A program made the position numbers and the translations under genes. A DNA stretch of 64,000 nt from the NCBI GenBank assembly GCA_020796225.1, contig CM036762.1, positions 14,451,786 to 14,515,785 of the forward strand, written 5' to 3'. The first letter of the stretch is position 1; each line of letters begins with the position of its first letter. Under the pieces are notes generated by a model. It ran no database searches, was not told where the DNA came from, and saw nothing but the letters and a program-made list of their open reading frames with translations. Of this stretch, positions 44,640-56,844 are shown piece after piece. Source of the stretch: Arion vulgaris. Its lineage: Eukaryota > Mollusca > Gastropoda > Stylommatophora > Arionidae.

Positions 44640-46500
44640 TGATACACTCTAATAGGCTGCTGCATGTCCACCTCGTGTTACTCTTCTAATTATAGCTTTG
44701 ACTTCATCTTGTTCTCAACTGTCTCTTTCAGTATGGTTTAAAACAATGTATCATATCTTCTGATGGTATCCTGTTAGTCTCAGAGACTATGGAGACTCCA
44801 TGGTAAATTGTATTTCTGCTTTCTCCTAGCAAAGTTTTATATCAGCAAGTTGTTCAAGTCTGACTTTGCCATTTCTCAGACACGTTTTAAAGCCTATTAC
44901 CAGCTGAGTCTGTCATTTAGCAAGCTCCTCCCAGGCATGTGTATTCATGTCAAGAACCTTCAAGTCATGCTTACATACTTCTTTGTAAAGAAGAAAGGGT
45001 CACCCCACAGCTCTTTTGCCAGAAGCCAGCTCCTCCTTGAGAATATTTGTGTATATGCAGAAGTCATGTAACTCAGCCATTTTATGTGGCGTTAGCAGAT
45101 TAAGGTAGAAATCCCTGCATAGTTCAACGTCTCATTATTTGTGACTCTGTCAGTCCTGAAGATCGTGATTATATGACTAGCAGGAGATGTGGAATGTATT
45201 TATCCTTATCTCCTGCAATGTGTGTAGGGATCATTGTCATAGTGGGCTATGCACACAGACTTTGTAACAGTAATTTGGGAGTTTATGGTGAGCATGCTAC
45301 TTCTCCATACTCTGTGATAGCATGGCTACGGTTGTTTTGGTCATGCTGCTTCTCCATACTCTGTGATAGCATGGCTAAGGTTGTTGTGTCAAACCGATCC
45401 TCCTGTGCAGTTCCACATTTACCAAGAGCTCATAAGTATTGGCAGAGCCAAGGTAAACAAACTGATTTACGACACCTAATTCGTTTTGCGGATGTTTGCA
45501 CAGATGTTCTACGCCCTGGATCGTAATAGTGGTTTTGTTAAAGATGGTTGTGAGATCAAAATCTTTAAAAGGCCATCACACATTTAGTCTGAAGATTGAT
45601 TTGTATGTGTGCGACCAAAGTGGGATCATCTGCAAATAGCATATTCCTGATAACCAATTTATTTATCTTGCTTTCTGCTTTCACTAGGGCTAGATTTTAA
45701 AATCTCCCATCCGACCATGTGTGTAAGTAGATATCTTTTGTAGATGATAAGATGGTGTGATCTAGCAAAGCAGCAAAGAAAATGTCAACATTCTTGGAGT
45801 GAGGAGACAGCCTTGTTTGACTGTGCTGTTTTAAGTTTTCTGATGTTAAACCATGTTTCCCTATGCTTTTCATGTCCTGACTGGATCAAATGCAACAGTT
45901 CTGGTGACAGTCAATCCTCTTCAGTATCCTGAACTATCTGTTAATAAGGTCAAATGCTTTGGTAAGGTCAATGATGACAATAAACAATGGACTGTGTGCG
46001 GTTCTCTGCATTTTTCTTGTGTCTGCCTCAGGGAGAAGATCATGTCTAAAGTGAATCTTTTTTTCGCAGAACCGTACTGCAGTTCAGGGTGCAACACCAT
46101 GTCAGTTAGCTTCTCATGTGATCAAAATACTGTATTTGTCTAGATTTCAATTATTTGGAGCAGTTCTTTTTTCATTCTAACTTTTTGCAGCACTTTATTA
46201 GTTTTTCTTTCCTTCCATGATATTTCCCTGACTTCAGCAAATCCACATTTTGTATGTCATGGTTCTGTTTTCCAGCTATTTTTTCTACATTCATTTTTTG
46301 AGTGACACTTTTTCTACTGTGCCCGTCATATTTCTAACTTGTGTCTTGTGTTTGATGAGGACCTTTTGCTTGAAACATTAATTTAGTCTGTTGTACTTTG
46401 CAAACATACAATACAGCGTGCTTTGAGCTTTGATCTTCAATTCCTATGGCGACCTTAAACTAGAAAAATTGTATTATGTTACTGCTGTGATTATTGTGCA
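44640..46500 (-). mobile_element. degenerate LINE reverse transcriptase
   Basis: The minus strand retains RT signatures: IDLTKAFDLIN (about 45925-45990) and MLFADDPTLVAHIQ (about 45610-45650), followed by FTYLGSANTYE and a GLTQQP..RVW stretch. The frame is broken many times. A 53 bp internal duplication (CTTCTCCATACTCTGTGATA twice) lies at about 45298-45402. Confidence 0.7.
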
Positions 46501-46629
46501 CAGACATTTTTACACCATTTTATCAATTTAAGAAAATGCACAAGTTATGAAAATAATACTAATTATAATAATGGTATAGGCATGTATCCCAGTGTTTTGT
46601 GGGAGACAAAACTATGTATTAACAAAATA

Positions 46630-46890
46630 CAGGGTGTTCAAGATAAATGAAGCCTCGTCGTTGAGGAAGCTAATCTGGCATATGTTTATGAAAATGAGAA
46701 GTTCAGTTATGACGTAGTATAGGTCAAGGTTTTGTAATGGTGTGTAATTGTAGTGCGGGAAGGGGTGATGAACAAATGTGACGTAGGGCGAGCTAGTCAG
46801 AACCGGTTTAAATAGTAAATAGATACAACGCAATTAGTAACTGGCAACTTTTGATTTGTTACTCAGGCCGCTTTTATCTTGAACACCCTG
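46630..46890. mobile_element. TA-flanked MITE (Tc1/mariner-like), copy 2
   Basis: 261 bp, left end CAGGGTGTTCAAGATAA and right end TTATCTTGAACACCCTG (17 bp perfect inverted repeats), TA on both sides. It is in opposite orientation to 12029-12287. Confidence 0.92.
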
Positions 46891-46894
46891 TATT

Positions 46895-47815
46895 ATGACC
46901 TTTTGGCTAAAATTAAAGTGTAGTGCTTCGCTTGATCACGACCAGAGCCTTAATAAACTCCATATGGCACACTCTTAAACACGCTCAGAGTAGTTCTTGT
47001 TAAAAGGATGAGGCACTTGGAGATTACTTATTCAACAATACTGGGTCCATTTGCTGAGGCACTTTAAAGTAAAGCCCAAACAAACACACATAAAACTACT
47101 TAGGATATGTATAACTACAAAAGAAAGTATCAGTTTTATCACTGATTGGCTATTTTTGCTGAAAAACCTGGTTACTGAACATTTTACTGACAGATGATCT
47201 GTAAGCATATTTGACTCTACAGGTCTGATTACCTGGTAAAACATTATTCCTAAAAACATGATTAACTACTCGTTCAGTAAGGCTACAAATAAGGCTCTTT
47301 CAAAAAAAGAAACACAAGATAATTTTCATATGAAAATATTTTCCTATAATTTTGTGCTTGTTTCCTATATGTATGTATCACTAACAGTTTTCCAGATAAA
47401 ATTATATATTGGTTTTGATTACGAAATGATATTCATCCGGGAAGTGTGCATTGATTTTGTCAAGGCATTCACATTTTGCTTCATAATATCCAGACACCAC
47501 ATTTTTTCAGTAAATTGTACATATAGTTATTTAACTTCTACGATATGACAAGTTACCTGGTAAACAGTTCTGGCAGTAACAATTCTCTGACAAGTCACCT
47601 CACGGTCCAACATGTTTTATTTTTAAAAGTATTGTTTGTTTACCTGACGACTAAAACCATGCAAAATATTTTGTGCTTATTTTTTCTGATAATAGGTTAG
47701 ATAATTTCCCCATCACTTTCAAAATATTAAACTTGTTTTAGAAGGATGATGTTGCAGTAATGCAATTAGAGATTATTCTATTAGAGAATATGAAACAAAA
47801 AAATATCTTGTTCAA
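46895..47815. other. intergenic DNA, nothing recognised
   Basis: AT-rich, with no supportable ORF or repeat. Confidence 0.5.
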
Positions 47816-47819
47816 ACTT

Positions 47820-47960
47820 TAGCGTATGAAGTGTCTGTCACTTCACATTTCTATACCTATTGTGCAGGAGGTAGTAGGGCTAATTTCTTTCCTCTTATGT
47901 GGAACATCGAGTGTGGGAATGAATTCACAACTCTCGTCTCCGAATCAATAGGCACACACT
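47820..47960 (+). repeat. dispersed repeat Q, copy 2
   Basis: GTATGAAGTGTCTGTCACTT, GTGCAGGAGGTAGTAGGGC and CCTCTTATGTGGAACATC as in 32035-32165. Confidence 0.55.
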
Positions 47961-48215
47961 TATGCATTATGATAATCCGTCCCCCGATTAGGGACTAAAC
48001 GTTCATTATCTCTCAGTATATGTGTTCACAAAAACCATGGCTTTACTCTCTTGTATTATGGAATACTTTTGGAAACTTGACCAGCTATAATAGATATCGC
48101 ATCCTATTTATTTTCTTTATTTTGAACTTTAAAGAATTCTGTAATATTGTAAGATTATGCCAAATTGAAAGGAACATTCGATTAAAAAAAAGTACATTAC
48201 TATAAAATTAATCTC

Positions 48216-48465
48216 CTTCTTCTTTGCGTTCGTTCTTTACGACCAATTTTAATCACTCTTTGTGATATGTTTGATCTTTGCCAAGAACGTGTATACGTTG
48301 CACATTGGTTTAGTAGGCCCCTAAAAGCATAGACTTCTACACGTTTAGGACACATGCATCCAATTTCAGCCAAACCTCCTTAGTCGCCTCTTACGACATG
48401 CGTGGAAGGTAACAGTGGTTCTATTCTTTGCACCCCAAATTTGGGCCCGGGTAACCACTCGGGAG
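48216..48465 (-). mobile_element. SINE family B, copy 4
   Basis: TTCTTCTTTGCGTTCGTTCT to CCCGGGTAACCACTCGG; reverse complement of 30970-31225. Confidence 0.88.
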
Positions 48466-48942
48466 TATAAAATTAATATGAATGTATATATAAAAATAAA
48501 TTTTAAAGATATCATAACTTCATAATATAGAACTTCATAATAACATGACAGGTAGAGTGATGTTTGTTGGGACTTCCTTCAACACATTCCCTATCCACAG
48601 TAATATTAAACAGGGGTATGTACTTACCTGCCCACTCTTGTGATCTTTTCTCATATGTAATAAGAAATTAAAAAGATTTTCTAATAACATGACAGGTAGA
48701 GTGATGTTTGTTGGGACTCCCTCCAACACTTTACCCATCTACAGCGGCGTTAAACATGGGTATGTACTTTTACACAAACTCTTTGTGATCTTTTTTCTCC
48801 CATTCTTTTAAATCAGCTGAAGAAAGAATATTTCTCCATGCAAAATTATTTAATATGGCTCAACTTAATGACCTATGTTCAGATGGTCACCATCAGGGAA
48901 TTCTGTCTGTCGTGATGATGCAGTATTAACATCATACACAGA

Positions 48943-49138
48943 CTTTTTTTTTTTCCGATCCAGAAGCACTTGAGCTGAAAGCTCTTGGCTCGGTGTCATG
49001 GACATCGTAACCCTTCGGCTCGGTGCCACGAACATCGTAAGTCTGGGGAACCTGTAGCTTTTCTGCCAGTCCGCGGAGTTGAACCCGCACTTACATAGGA
49101 CTAGTCACCCGTAGTCCAACGCGCTACGAACACGCTGG
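48943..49138 (-). mobile_element. SINE family D, copy 5, nested in a LINE
   Basis: Exact 13 bp TSD CATCATACACAGA at 48930-48942 and 49139-49151. Closest in sequence to copy 1 at 2172. Confidence 0.93.
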
Positions 49139-49979
49139 CATCATACACAGATAAAGAACTTAAATGTCTCACAGATAGATTTGCTGCAGCATCCAATGAA
49201 TTTGGCATGACCACTAGTATAAAGAAAACAAATACCATGTACCAAGATGTCAGCAGAGTCCAATCTATTAATATTGTAAATAATACGCTTGAAGTAGGCT
49301 ATACCTATATATATCTTCGCTTTACCAAAGCAGCAACGTCTCCTATGATGATGAAACTAGCATCCGCATTGGGAACGTTTGTAGATATGTTCAAATTAGC
49401 AAAGCGAGTGAGAGAAAATAAGGGATCACACAAAATTGGGTGAGCAATGGACCAGGCTGATATTATAAACTCCCTAAGAGAGATAGTACTTGTAAATGAT
49501 TCAAGTAAAAGTGGTGAATCTACCACACTAACCAGACTGCAAGAATTCCAAGTCAAGTTTGGCGTAGTTAGACAAGAACACTATTCTGGTAGCCAAAGAA
49601 GAATATTAAACCAACAAAGAACCGGGGTGTAGTCGCCACACACTGACACACTGAGGAAGAGATTGTAGCATTATAGACTAATTGGTTCAAAGTGCATTGA
49701 TGATGATCTGGCGATTAAACTAAAACGAAACAAATACCAAGATACAAGTATATAAGGCATATTTATGTATGGTAGAGAGATGTGGACTACATAACTAGAC
49801 AGGAACATTACCTAAACACTTGCAACATGCCTTGTCTCAGACAAATACACAACATCATATGGGAAGACCACATCTCCAATATGGAAGTCCTGGACAGTCC
49901 TATCATTCCAAGCATGCATACCTTGCTGAGCCAGTGATGCTCAAGTCAAAAAAAGATCTAAAGATAAAGGATTGATTTC

Positions 49980-50240
49980 AATGCACAGGGTTGTACTCCA
50001 TACGGCTCAGTCCATATGCATATAAATGGCATGCCATCTGCTGAAAGAGTTGCACAAAGCACAAATGCAGTAGATCTGGCAGTAATTCTAGAGGTCTCTG
50101 GAAAAGTGCACTTGTGAACAACAGCAAGTTCTGGATTCGCACCCATGACCTTCGTAAGAAAAAATGCACCCATGAACAGAATCGTGTGATCCATGAACAC
50201 ACAACCTTCAGAACACATGGCAAATGGTGTAACCATTAAA
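49980..50240 (-). mobile_element. SINE family F, copy 3, nested in a LINE
   Basis: Minus-strand GCCATGTGTTCTGAAGGTTG head and body; GTTGCACAAAGCACAAATGC (+ strand) corresponds to the TGTGCAAT block of the other copies. Confidence 0.7.
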
Positions 50241-50699
50241 CCTACGAGACTTCTGCATTAATGGTGTTAGAAATAGCTCAGACATGTGAGCCACATGAGC
50301 AATGGTAAAATCCCAAAGGACTTCCTATATGGCCAACTCACAACTGGTACTAAATAGCATTATGATGCTTCAGGGCCACCTTCAAATATGATCTAGCATC
50401 AAATAGCATAGACAGAAAATTTGGAGGAATTGGCCAGAGACAGACTGGCATTCTGAACGGAAGTGTGAGATGGCTCAAAAGAAAGAGTCCATCTCATATT
50501 GAGACCAAAAATAGAGCAGAGAGACCATCTTCTACATCAAATCCAATCATAAGATTTATCTGCATCAACTTTGGTAAGAAATGCTCCTCCAAAATAGGTC
50601 TCTACAGCCACAATAAGAAATGTGACTCGGCACAGAGCAGACGTGACATAAAACCTATCGTGTTCTGAGACAAAGACGTAGATGATAATAATAAGACAT

Positions 50700-51160
50700 A
50701 ATCACACTACAAAAACTTTCTGTGCCACTTACCTTAATATTTTTACCTTATATTTTCCACTTAAGACTGGAACTTTAAAAACTTATTTCTTTTAAAGATA
50801 CATTGATGTATAAATTTGGGAGAAAAAAGTTTCAGTAGTTTCTTACCTAAAATATTGTTGCAAATTGATAAGTACAATAGAAATGAATCTATATACTATA
50901 TATATATATATGTGATCGATATAAAGGAAGAATGCAGTAAAAACTATGAAGCAAAGGCGAAACACATTAAAAATGTTCATAAAAAAATTAACAATTACAT
51001 AAAAAATCTTAATTTGTTTTTAGTCATATATGTTAAGTTTAGGGATTTATATATATCATATCTTGTGTATGATATATGACTGTATATGTCATATGATATA
51101 TGACTGCATATGTCATATCTTATGTACTGGAAGTCTGAATCTACACACATGACAATAAAT
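50700..51160. other. AT-rich DNA with short palindromic TATGATATATGAC repeats
   Basis: Around 51050-51115 ATATGAC and CATATCATA elements repeat in both directions; no gene. Confidence 0.5.
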
Positions 51161-51167
51161 TGTTTCG

Positions 51168-51250
51168 CGGTGACTGCACTGGCCATGCGCCCATTAAATT
51201 TCTCAGGCTCTCATCCCCCGTTTTACATCGTCCTAAAAAGTGGTACTACA
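51168..51250 (+). mobile_element. SINE family E, 3' fragment
   Basis: GCGGTGACTGCACTGGCCATGCG to AAGTGGTACTACAGGTAAAAC, abutting the left terminal repeat of the Penelope-like element. Confidence 0.7.
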
Positions 51251-51659
51251 GGTAAAACACGTAATTACAAAGTACTGTAGTTTTACAAATTACAAAAACA
51301 ATGACAAAATACAGCAACGTTTGACCAACAAGGCCTTTATCAAGCAACGAACAAACAGGAGTGACAAATTAAAATGAAACACAAATGGACGACCAAATAC
51401 AAACGTATCTAAGGAAAATCTGGAATAAAAACGAATAACGAAATAAATGTAACACAAAAACACACATAAAAACTAGAAATAGAAAGGAAAAGAAACAATG
51501 AAACATCTAGTAAATATATCACTTGAATACATGCAACATATACCCATATAGATTACAAAGCATGGGAAGAGAAAGTACTAAGAAGCATAAGAATGGAATA
51601 TAACATGAATACATGCAACATATACCCATATAGATTACAAAGCATGGGAAGAGAAAGTA

Positions 51660-53637
51660 CTAAGAAGCATAAGAATGTAATACGTTGAGCCTGCGTGTCA
51701 AGGTACCATACAAAGAAATCAACCGATTCTCCAGAGCAAATCGACTGCGATCATCCGAGGAACATGATCGGATGGCTGTGACCTGGACATCGTGAGCACC
51801 TAAATGGCCAGTATCATTGAAATGGGTGGCTACAGGGTCACAGAGCATTGACGTATGTCGCGTAAGTGTTGGGCGAATCGGTCACTGAGCCTCTTGCCAG
51901 TCTCGCCGATATAAGCCTTGTTACACCGCTTACAGATAATGGCATAGATAAGATTACGGGACTCGCATGTGAACCCATCGTCAATAAGAAACGTGCCTAA
52001 AGGAAAAGATACAGTGCGCGTCTGTATCACATAAGCACACGTGTTGCAACGCCGACACTGGACAGTGCCAAAATGAGTCTGGATATTGGACTTAAGGCGA
52101 CTGTGTACCAACATATCCTTAAGACTTCTGTCCCGTCTGTAAGACACCAAAGGATAGTTAGGGAAGACAGAACGGGTCTCAGGATCTGATCTAAGGAGAG
52201 ACAGATGACGGAATAAAACATTTTTCACCAGGGAACTATGGGGGTGGTAAGTTAAGATAAGTTTTACTCTGTCAGAGCTAGTAGTCCTATGAGGACTGGT
52301 AAGGGCCTGCTGGCGAGTGATTTTCTGAACTCGATGCATAGCCGAGACAAGCACCCTCTCCGGGTATAGGCGCCTACGAAAGAAATCAAGCATCTCGCGA
52401 GCTCTCTCAAGAAAATCATCGTCCTCACTACAAAGGTGACGAAGGCGTAAGAGCTGCGAGAATGGCAAAGAGTCACGACAAGCCCGGGATGGGAAGAAGT
52501 ATAGAGGAGAAAACTATGTGCATCAGTAGGCTTGTAATATACTGATGTAGTGATAGCGGATAGGCGTAAGGTGATAGTAATGTCAAGAAAGTTGACACAA
52601 GTAGTGGAGATGTGAGAAGTAAAACGAATAGAAGGGTTGAAAACATTAATGAAATTAATGAAGCGTGACAAATCGGCTTCAGGCATATCAGTGATGCCAA
52701 TACAGTCATCAATGTATCTGTGATAGACAGACGGAAGGGGCCATCATATGTAGTCCATACTAGGTGTTCAAGATAACCCATGAAAAGACAAGCATAACTA
52801 GGTCCCATTTTAGTACCCATGGCAACCCCACTGATCTGCTCAAAGAATTGGTCATTAAACTGAAAGGAGTTAAGAGTGAGAACTAGTTCCAAGACGAAGG
52901 AGAGCAGAAGTTGACACAAGTGGATTAGTTCTCCTATTGAGAAAGAACTGAGAGCTATAAGGCCGTCAGGATGAGGTATAGAAGTGTACAATGAGCACAC
53001 ATCAGGAGGAAGAGAGCGGTAGGTTCTCTCGGTAGCAACTCAATGGTAGAAAAGACAGACAAAGCGTGGTTTGTATCCTTCAAAAATGACGGAAGTGTGG
53101 TGACTATGGGATTAAAGATGCTATCAAGGAATTCGGAGATGTGTTCCGTAGGGCAAGAGCAAGCAGAAACGATAGGCCTACCGGGATTGTGGAGTTTATG
53201 AATTTTGGGGAGCATATAAAGGCGGGTTTACCCAAACAGCTATCGATCACACAGAGTGATGATGCACTGGATGGAAGGTCGTTCATGGCAATTAAGTTCT
53301 TAATGACTTCACGAACCTTATTATTATTAGACTGAGTGACATCAGTAGGGCTGGTTTTATAAAACTGAGTGTCACGCAGTTGGGTATGACCTTCCTGAAG
53401 GTAAAGATCTTTGCTCCAGACGACTATAGCTCCGCCTTTGTCGGCGGGTTTGATCAATGTCATCACGTCGACGGAGGTGTGATAGAGCACGAAACTCCGA
53501 CGGTGACATGTTAGACTGCCAAAGGAGTTTTGGGTGGAGCAGTCCAATATCATGTATAGTATTCTCGAGATCAAGAGCGTTAGAGGCACCAGGTTTGGGT
53601 GTCCAGTCATGTTTCTAGAAGAAAACTTGGAAAACAT
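51660..53637 (-). pseudogene. Penelope-like reverse transcriptase / GIY-YIG endonuclease, frameshifted
   Basis: In order on the - strand: LIKPADKGGAIVVWSKDLYL (about 53400), [20 protein letters not shown] (about 53200), the RT core GVAMGTKMGPSYACLFMGYL (about 52800), the catalytic YIDD (52705-52716), then a CxxC-rich region and the GIY-YIG-type NLIYAIICKRCNKAYIGETG with RLSDRF (about 51860-51960). The frame changes at several points, including between the MGYLEHL block and YIDD, so no full protein can be made. KPADKG, LPKIHK and the YIGETG nuclease are diagnostic of canonical PLEs. Confidence 0.9.
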
Positions 53638-53639
53638 AC

Positions 53640-54310
53640 TCGTGTCAGGACATAGGTCAGAACAGGTAGTAACACAGTTTTTTTAACAGCAATAAATTGT
53701 CAATTTCAGCATTACTTATTTTCATGGTATTTAGCAATGAAAATATATGGATCTAGATGGGATGATTTGTGCAGTCTTCATAATAAAATGTTCTCAAACT
53801 AACTTTGGGGGTGCTGCAGATGGAGGTTCCTCATCCTTAGTATCCCTATTACTGACAATACCATTATAAATCTACACTATCTTTATCGTTCAAAGTGGAC
53901 CAAAATGACATTCTTAACACAGTGAAAGTCTTTCTGAACAGAAGAGCTTCAGGGTGGTGAATCCCAGTCGTTGACCAGATATTGGTATATCCCCCAAAAA
54001 AACATACCAAATATGTAAAAATATTAATTAATCAACATCGAACAGGCATGCTGGGCCACTGGATTTGTTAGACAGGGATTGAAGCACCTATGGACATGTC
54101 CGGAGTGCTAGGATGATGATCCTCATATAACTGATACTGCTTGAAAAATCATCTTCGTTGTCATCAACATTTGAATAAATAAGCTACATAGTGCCAAACG
54201 GCCTCAGTCCGAGAATCCACCAGAGACAGAGATATATTAGATTATTGAAAAAAAACAACCAAACATAAAATTATTTAGTATTAATTAAAGTTTTTTCAAG
54301 TTTGACATTT
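53640..54310. other. 5' flank of the PLE, unassigned
   Basis: Between the ORF and the right terminal repeat; 54060-54135 resembles 58620-58690 (GGATTGAAGCACCTATGGAC versus AGATCGAGGTACCTATGGAC). Confidence 0.5.
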
Positions 54311-54589
54311 ATACTACGAAACACGTAATAACAAAGTACTTTAGTTTTACAACTTACAAAAACAATGAGAATATACAGCAACGTTTCAACCAACAAGGCC
54401 TTTATCAAGCAAATGAACAACATTATCTATATTGTGCTATTTACACTAAGAGTAAAAGTTATGTACAAAAACAAATGATTAGTACTAGCTATTCTAATCA
54501 GTTTAGTGATCTGTGAAAAGTAAATCTCAATAGAGAGAAAGTTCAATCATATACATTTAAGTGATTCTTTTCCTTGGGTGCATGTTGTT

Positions 54590-55240
54590 CTTGTAGTAAC
54601 AACTGTTATTAGAAGGAGAAGATGGAGATATGTTGGGCATGTTTTCGGCTTTCACGTTTTCGTTTACCTTCTGGTGTCCATCTCACTGCAGTTTTTGTGA
54701 CAAAGTTAGTCTCCATGCATATCACATGTCTGATACATTTCCAGCATCTCTTTTGGATGATAGTATTCATATTTCTTTTTTACTACATCCTACTTTCATT
54801 AAAAGACTTAAAACAGATAGCACGAACCAGAGACATGGAGAGCTATGACCTCTGCCCTATGCGCGCCCACAGGCCCAAGAGGAAAGACTAACTAACTAAC
54901 TTTCATTAACTAGTCATGCAATTCATAATAGAATAACAGATTAAATGGTTTGGACACAAGACAAGAATGCCCTGATATCGACTACCACAAAGAGCTACAT
55001 TGAAAAAGTATAACGGGTACAGAGCAAGAGGAAAACCATGCAAAAGATGGAGAGACATCATCAAGAACAGCATTAATAAAATTAGTAACAGCTTACAAAG
55101 TGCATTAGAACAAGCACACACAAGATCACTACATTCTCTCTCCCTGTTTTGGGCTTTACGTTTCGTTTACCTTCTGGTGTCCATCTCACTGCACCATCTC
55201 ACCCTCCCGAACTGTATACCACATTAAGAATGGAGTCTAC
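54590..55240 (+). mobile_element. mosaic of LINE 3' ends
   Basis: 54597-54640 is a family K scrap (GTAACAACTGTTATTAGAAG, GATATGTTGGGCATG). The stretch 54641-54905 ends in CTAACTAACTAACTTT. The stretch 54925-55130 reads NGYRARGKPCKRWRDIIKNS. The CGTTTACCTTCTGGTGTCCATC block occurs at about 54660 and again at 55165. Confidence 0.6.
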
Positions 55241-55605
55241 GAATATTATTAAAAGTCAAATGGAGTGATTTCGTTTCTAACAACACAGTGAGAGATAGAA
55301 CACACCAACAACCCATATCAAATATTATAAGGAAACAACGGTGGAAATATTTAGGTCATGTGCTTAGATCAGACGAAAAGAGACTAAATCGACAAGTCCT
55401 TATGTGGTCACCAGTTGGGAAAAGAAAACGTGGAAGACCAAAGACCACTCTTCGAAGAACCATCCAATAAGAAAGTAAACTATTGGGATGTAAAACCATA
55501 CAAGATCTGCAACTGCTAGCAAAGAACCGTATCACATGGAGATCTAAAACCTCTGCCCTATGTGCGCCTTTGTCACGAAAGGAACAAACTAACTTCTGAA
55601 TTGAA
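55240..55605 (+). mobile_element. RTE-like LINE 3' end
   Basis: Frame QQPISNIIRKQRWKYLGHVL, then LMWSPVGKRKRGRPKTTLRR, NRITWRSKTSALCAP and an AACTAACTTC tail. Confidence 0.75.
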
Positions 55606-55940
55606 ATAGCTTTGAAGATAAAACCCTAGAGAGAGAGAGAGAGAGGGGGGAAAGAACAGTGAAAACATATAATGGTTGTAAGGATTGTAAGAAAGAAAAA
55701 AATGCAAACTCTGGTTTCAAGTTATCAGATTTTAAGAATGATGCTTTGTAAAAGATGGTCTGTAAGTTAAGTATTTTCACATACTAAATATTTTACAATG
55801 TCTACAATAAAAAAAGGAGGAAATACTACAATATAAAGTGGAGTACATTTAACAGTGAACTATTGGCTAAATCAAAGAAGCAGTTTCAGTTACCAACGTT
55901 TGAAATTTATAGGCTACCTCTTTCTGTGTTCCTTCCTCTT

Positions 55941-56082
55941 CTATTTTGTATGACATAAACAGTTTTTCACTGTCTGTATTTGAGAGCGAAGTAAAACTAG
56001 CTTTTGCTTTTCCAGTAGCATTAAATTGTGATCATTCTCTGCTTTTTTCTTCAGTTTGTTGACTTCTTTCTGAACAAACAGC
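55941..56082 (-). CDS. terminal exon of an unidentified coiled-coil protein
   Basis: Acceptor TGCTGTTTTTGTAG on the - strand; the first base completes a Gln codon split at 57458. It encodes LFVQKEVNKLKKKAENDHNL then MLLEKQKLVLLRSQIQTVKN and ends CLCHTK with the stop at 55943-55941. The Lys/Glu/Leu pattern is typical of a coiled coil. I do not recognise the family. Reading-frame agreement with the exon at 57525-57458 and the contrast with the surrounding repeats argue that it is a real host exon. Confidence 0.75.
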
Positions 56083-56189
56083 CTACAAAAACAGCAATAA
56101 ATAATAACCAAAATAATATGGTCTGAAAGCTTTTTCATAGGCAGACATCCTCTTATAATGTTAATGATCTAAGATTATCCATATTCTTC

Positions 56190-56440
56190 TTCTTCTTCTT
56201 CGAAAGCTCCATATCGACCACTTGTTAACCACTGTGTGATTTATGTGATCTGAGCCTAAGAGCACTTGTATGTTGTACCAGTTATGCACCTACAAGTAGG
56301 CCAGCACATCCGATTTCTGCGAAGTTATTTATTTACTAGGTAGCTTCCTAGGTCCTACCTCAGTTGCCTCTTATGACATGCCTTGTAGGTCACAGTTGTA
56401 CTATTCTTTGCTTCCTTGCGGGCCCTGGCAACACACAGGC
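56190..56440 (-). mobile_element. SINE family A, copy 6
   Basis: CTTCTTCTTCTTCGAAAGCTCC to GGGCCCTGGCAACACACAGG; located in the last intron of the - strand gene. Confidence 0.85.
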
Positions 56441-56689
56441 GATAAAATTTACTAAAATAATATTTTACAAGTTCACATATTTTTACTATTACATTTTTTT
56501 CAAACGGACTTATATTTATATTTCTGGAATGGTATTCCATACTTTATCGTAGATAATGTGGGACAAAAATGCTTCTTTGGGTGGCATTCACTAAGTCAGT
56601 ATACCAGCACTTGGGAAATTTTTTTTAATTCTAGAGCTATGTTCTTGATGTCTGGGAGCGAATCTGCAAATACTTTTTTTATTTTCACT

Positions 56690-56830
56690 TGCCCTCTATG
56701 AATTCAGGCGTAGTTATGTCACCTCTTGACTGGTTGTTGCGATAAGGCTAGCTTTTCTTATCACTAGCATCTCTCATCATTCAGATGAGAATTGGTCTGG
56801 CTTCCGAAGTACTATTAATTTAGATCCCGA
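56690..56830. repeat. dispersed repeat M, copy
   Basis: CCCTCTATGAATTCAGGCGTAGT and CTCTCATCATTCAGATGAG, relative of 15400-15545. Confidence 0.5.
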
Positions 56831-56844
56831 AGTAGAGACGATAG

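Larger units (their letters stand above)
48480..50700 (+). mobile_element. degenerate LINE, split by two SINEs
   Basis: RT-like MTGRVMFVGTPSNTLPIYSG occurs twice (about 48543 and 48680, a 137 bp tandem duplication). Then come KELKCLTDRFAAASNEFGMT (49150-49210), a C-terminus and a zinc-knuckle-like end, FGKKCSSKIGLYSHNKKC. SINE D (48943-49138) and SINE F (about 49980-50240) interrupt it. Confidence 0.75.
51255..54412 (-). mobile_element. Penelope-like element with flanking direct repeats
   Basis: A complete-looking element on the - strand. Direct repeats of about 95-100 bp lie at 51255-51354 and 54319-54412 (shared AACACGTAAT, AGTTTTACAA, CAACAAGGCCTTTATCAAGC). Between them is a broken RT plus GIY-YIG ORF. 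PLEs typically have such terminal repeats and this protein order. An 82 bp tandem duplication sits at 51525-51690. A solo copy of the terminal repeat is at about 36895-37030. Confidence 0.85.

Noticed and set aside
53141..53335. Plus-strand ORF within the PLE
   Set aside because: Antisense shadow of the PLE reverse transcriptase.
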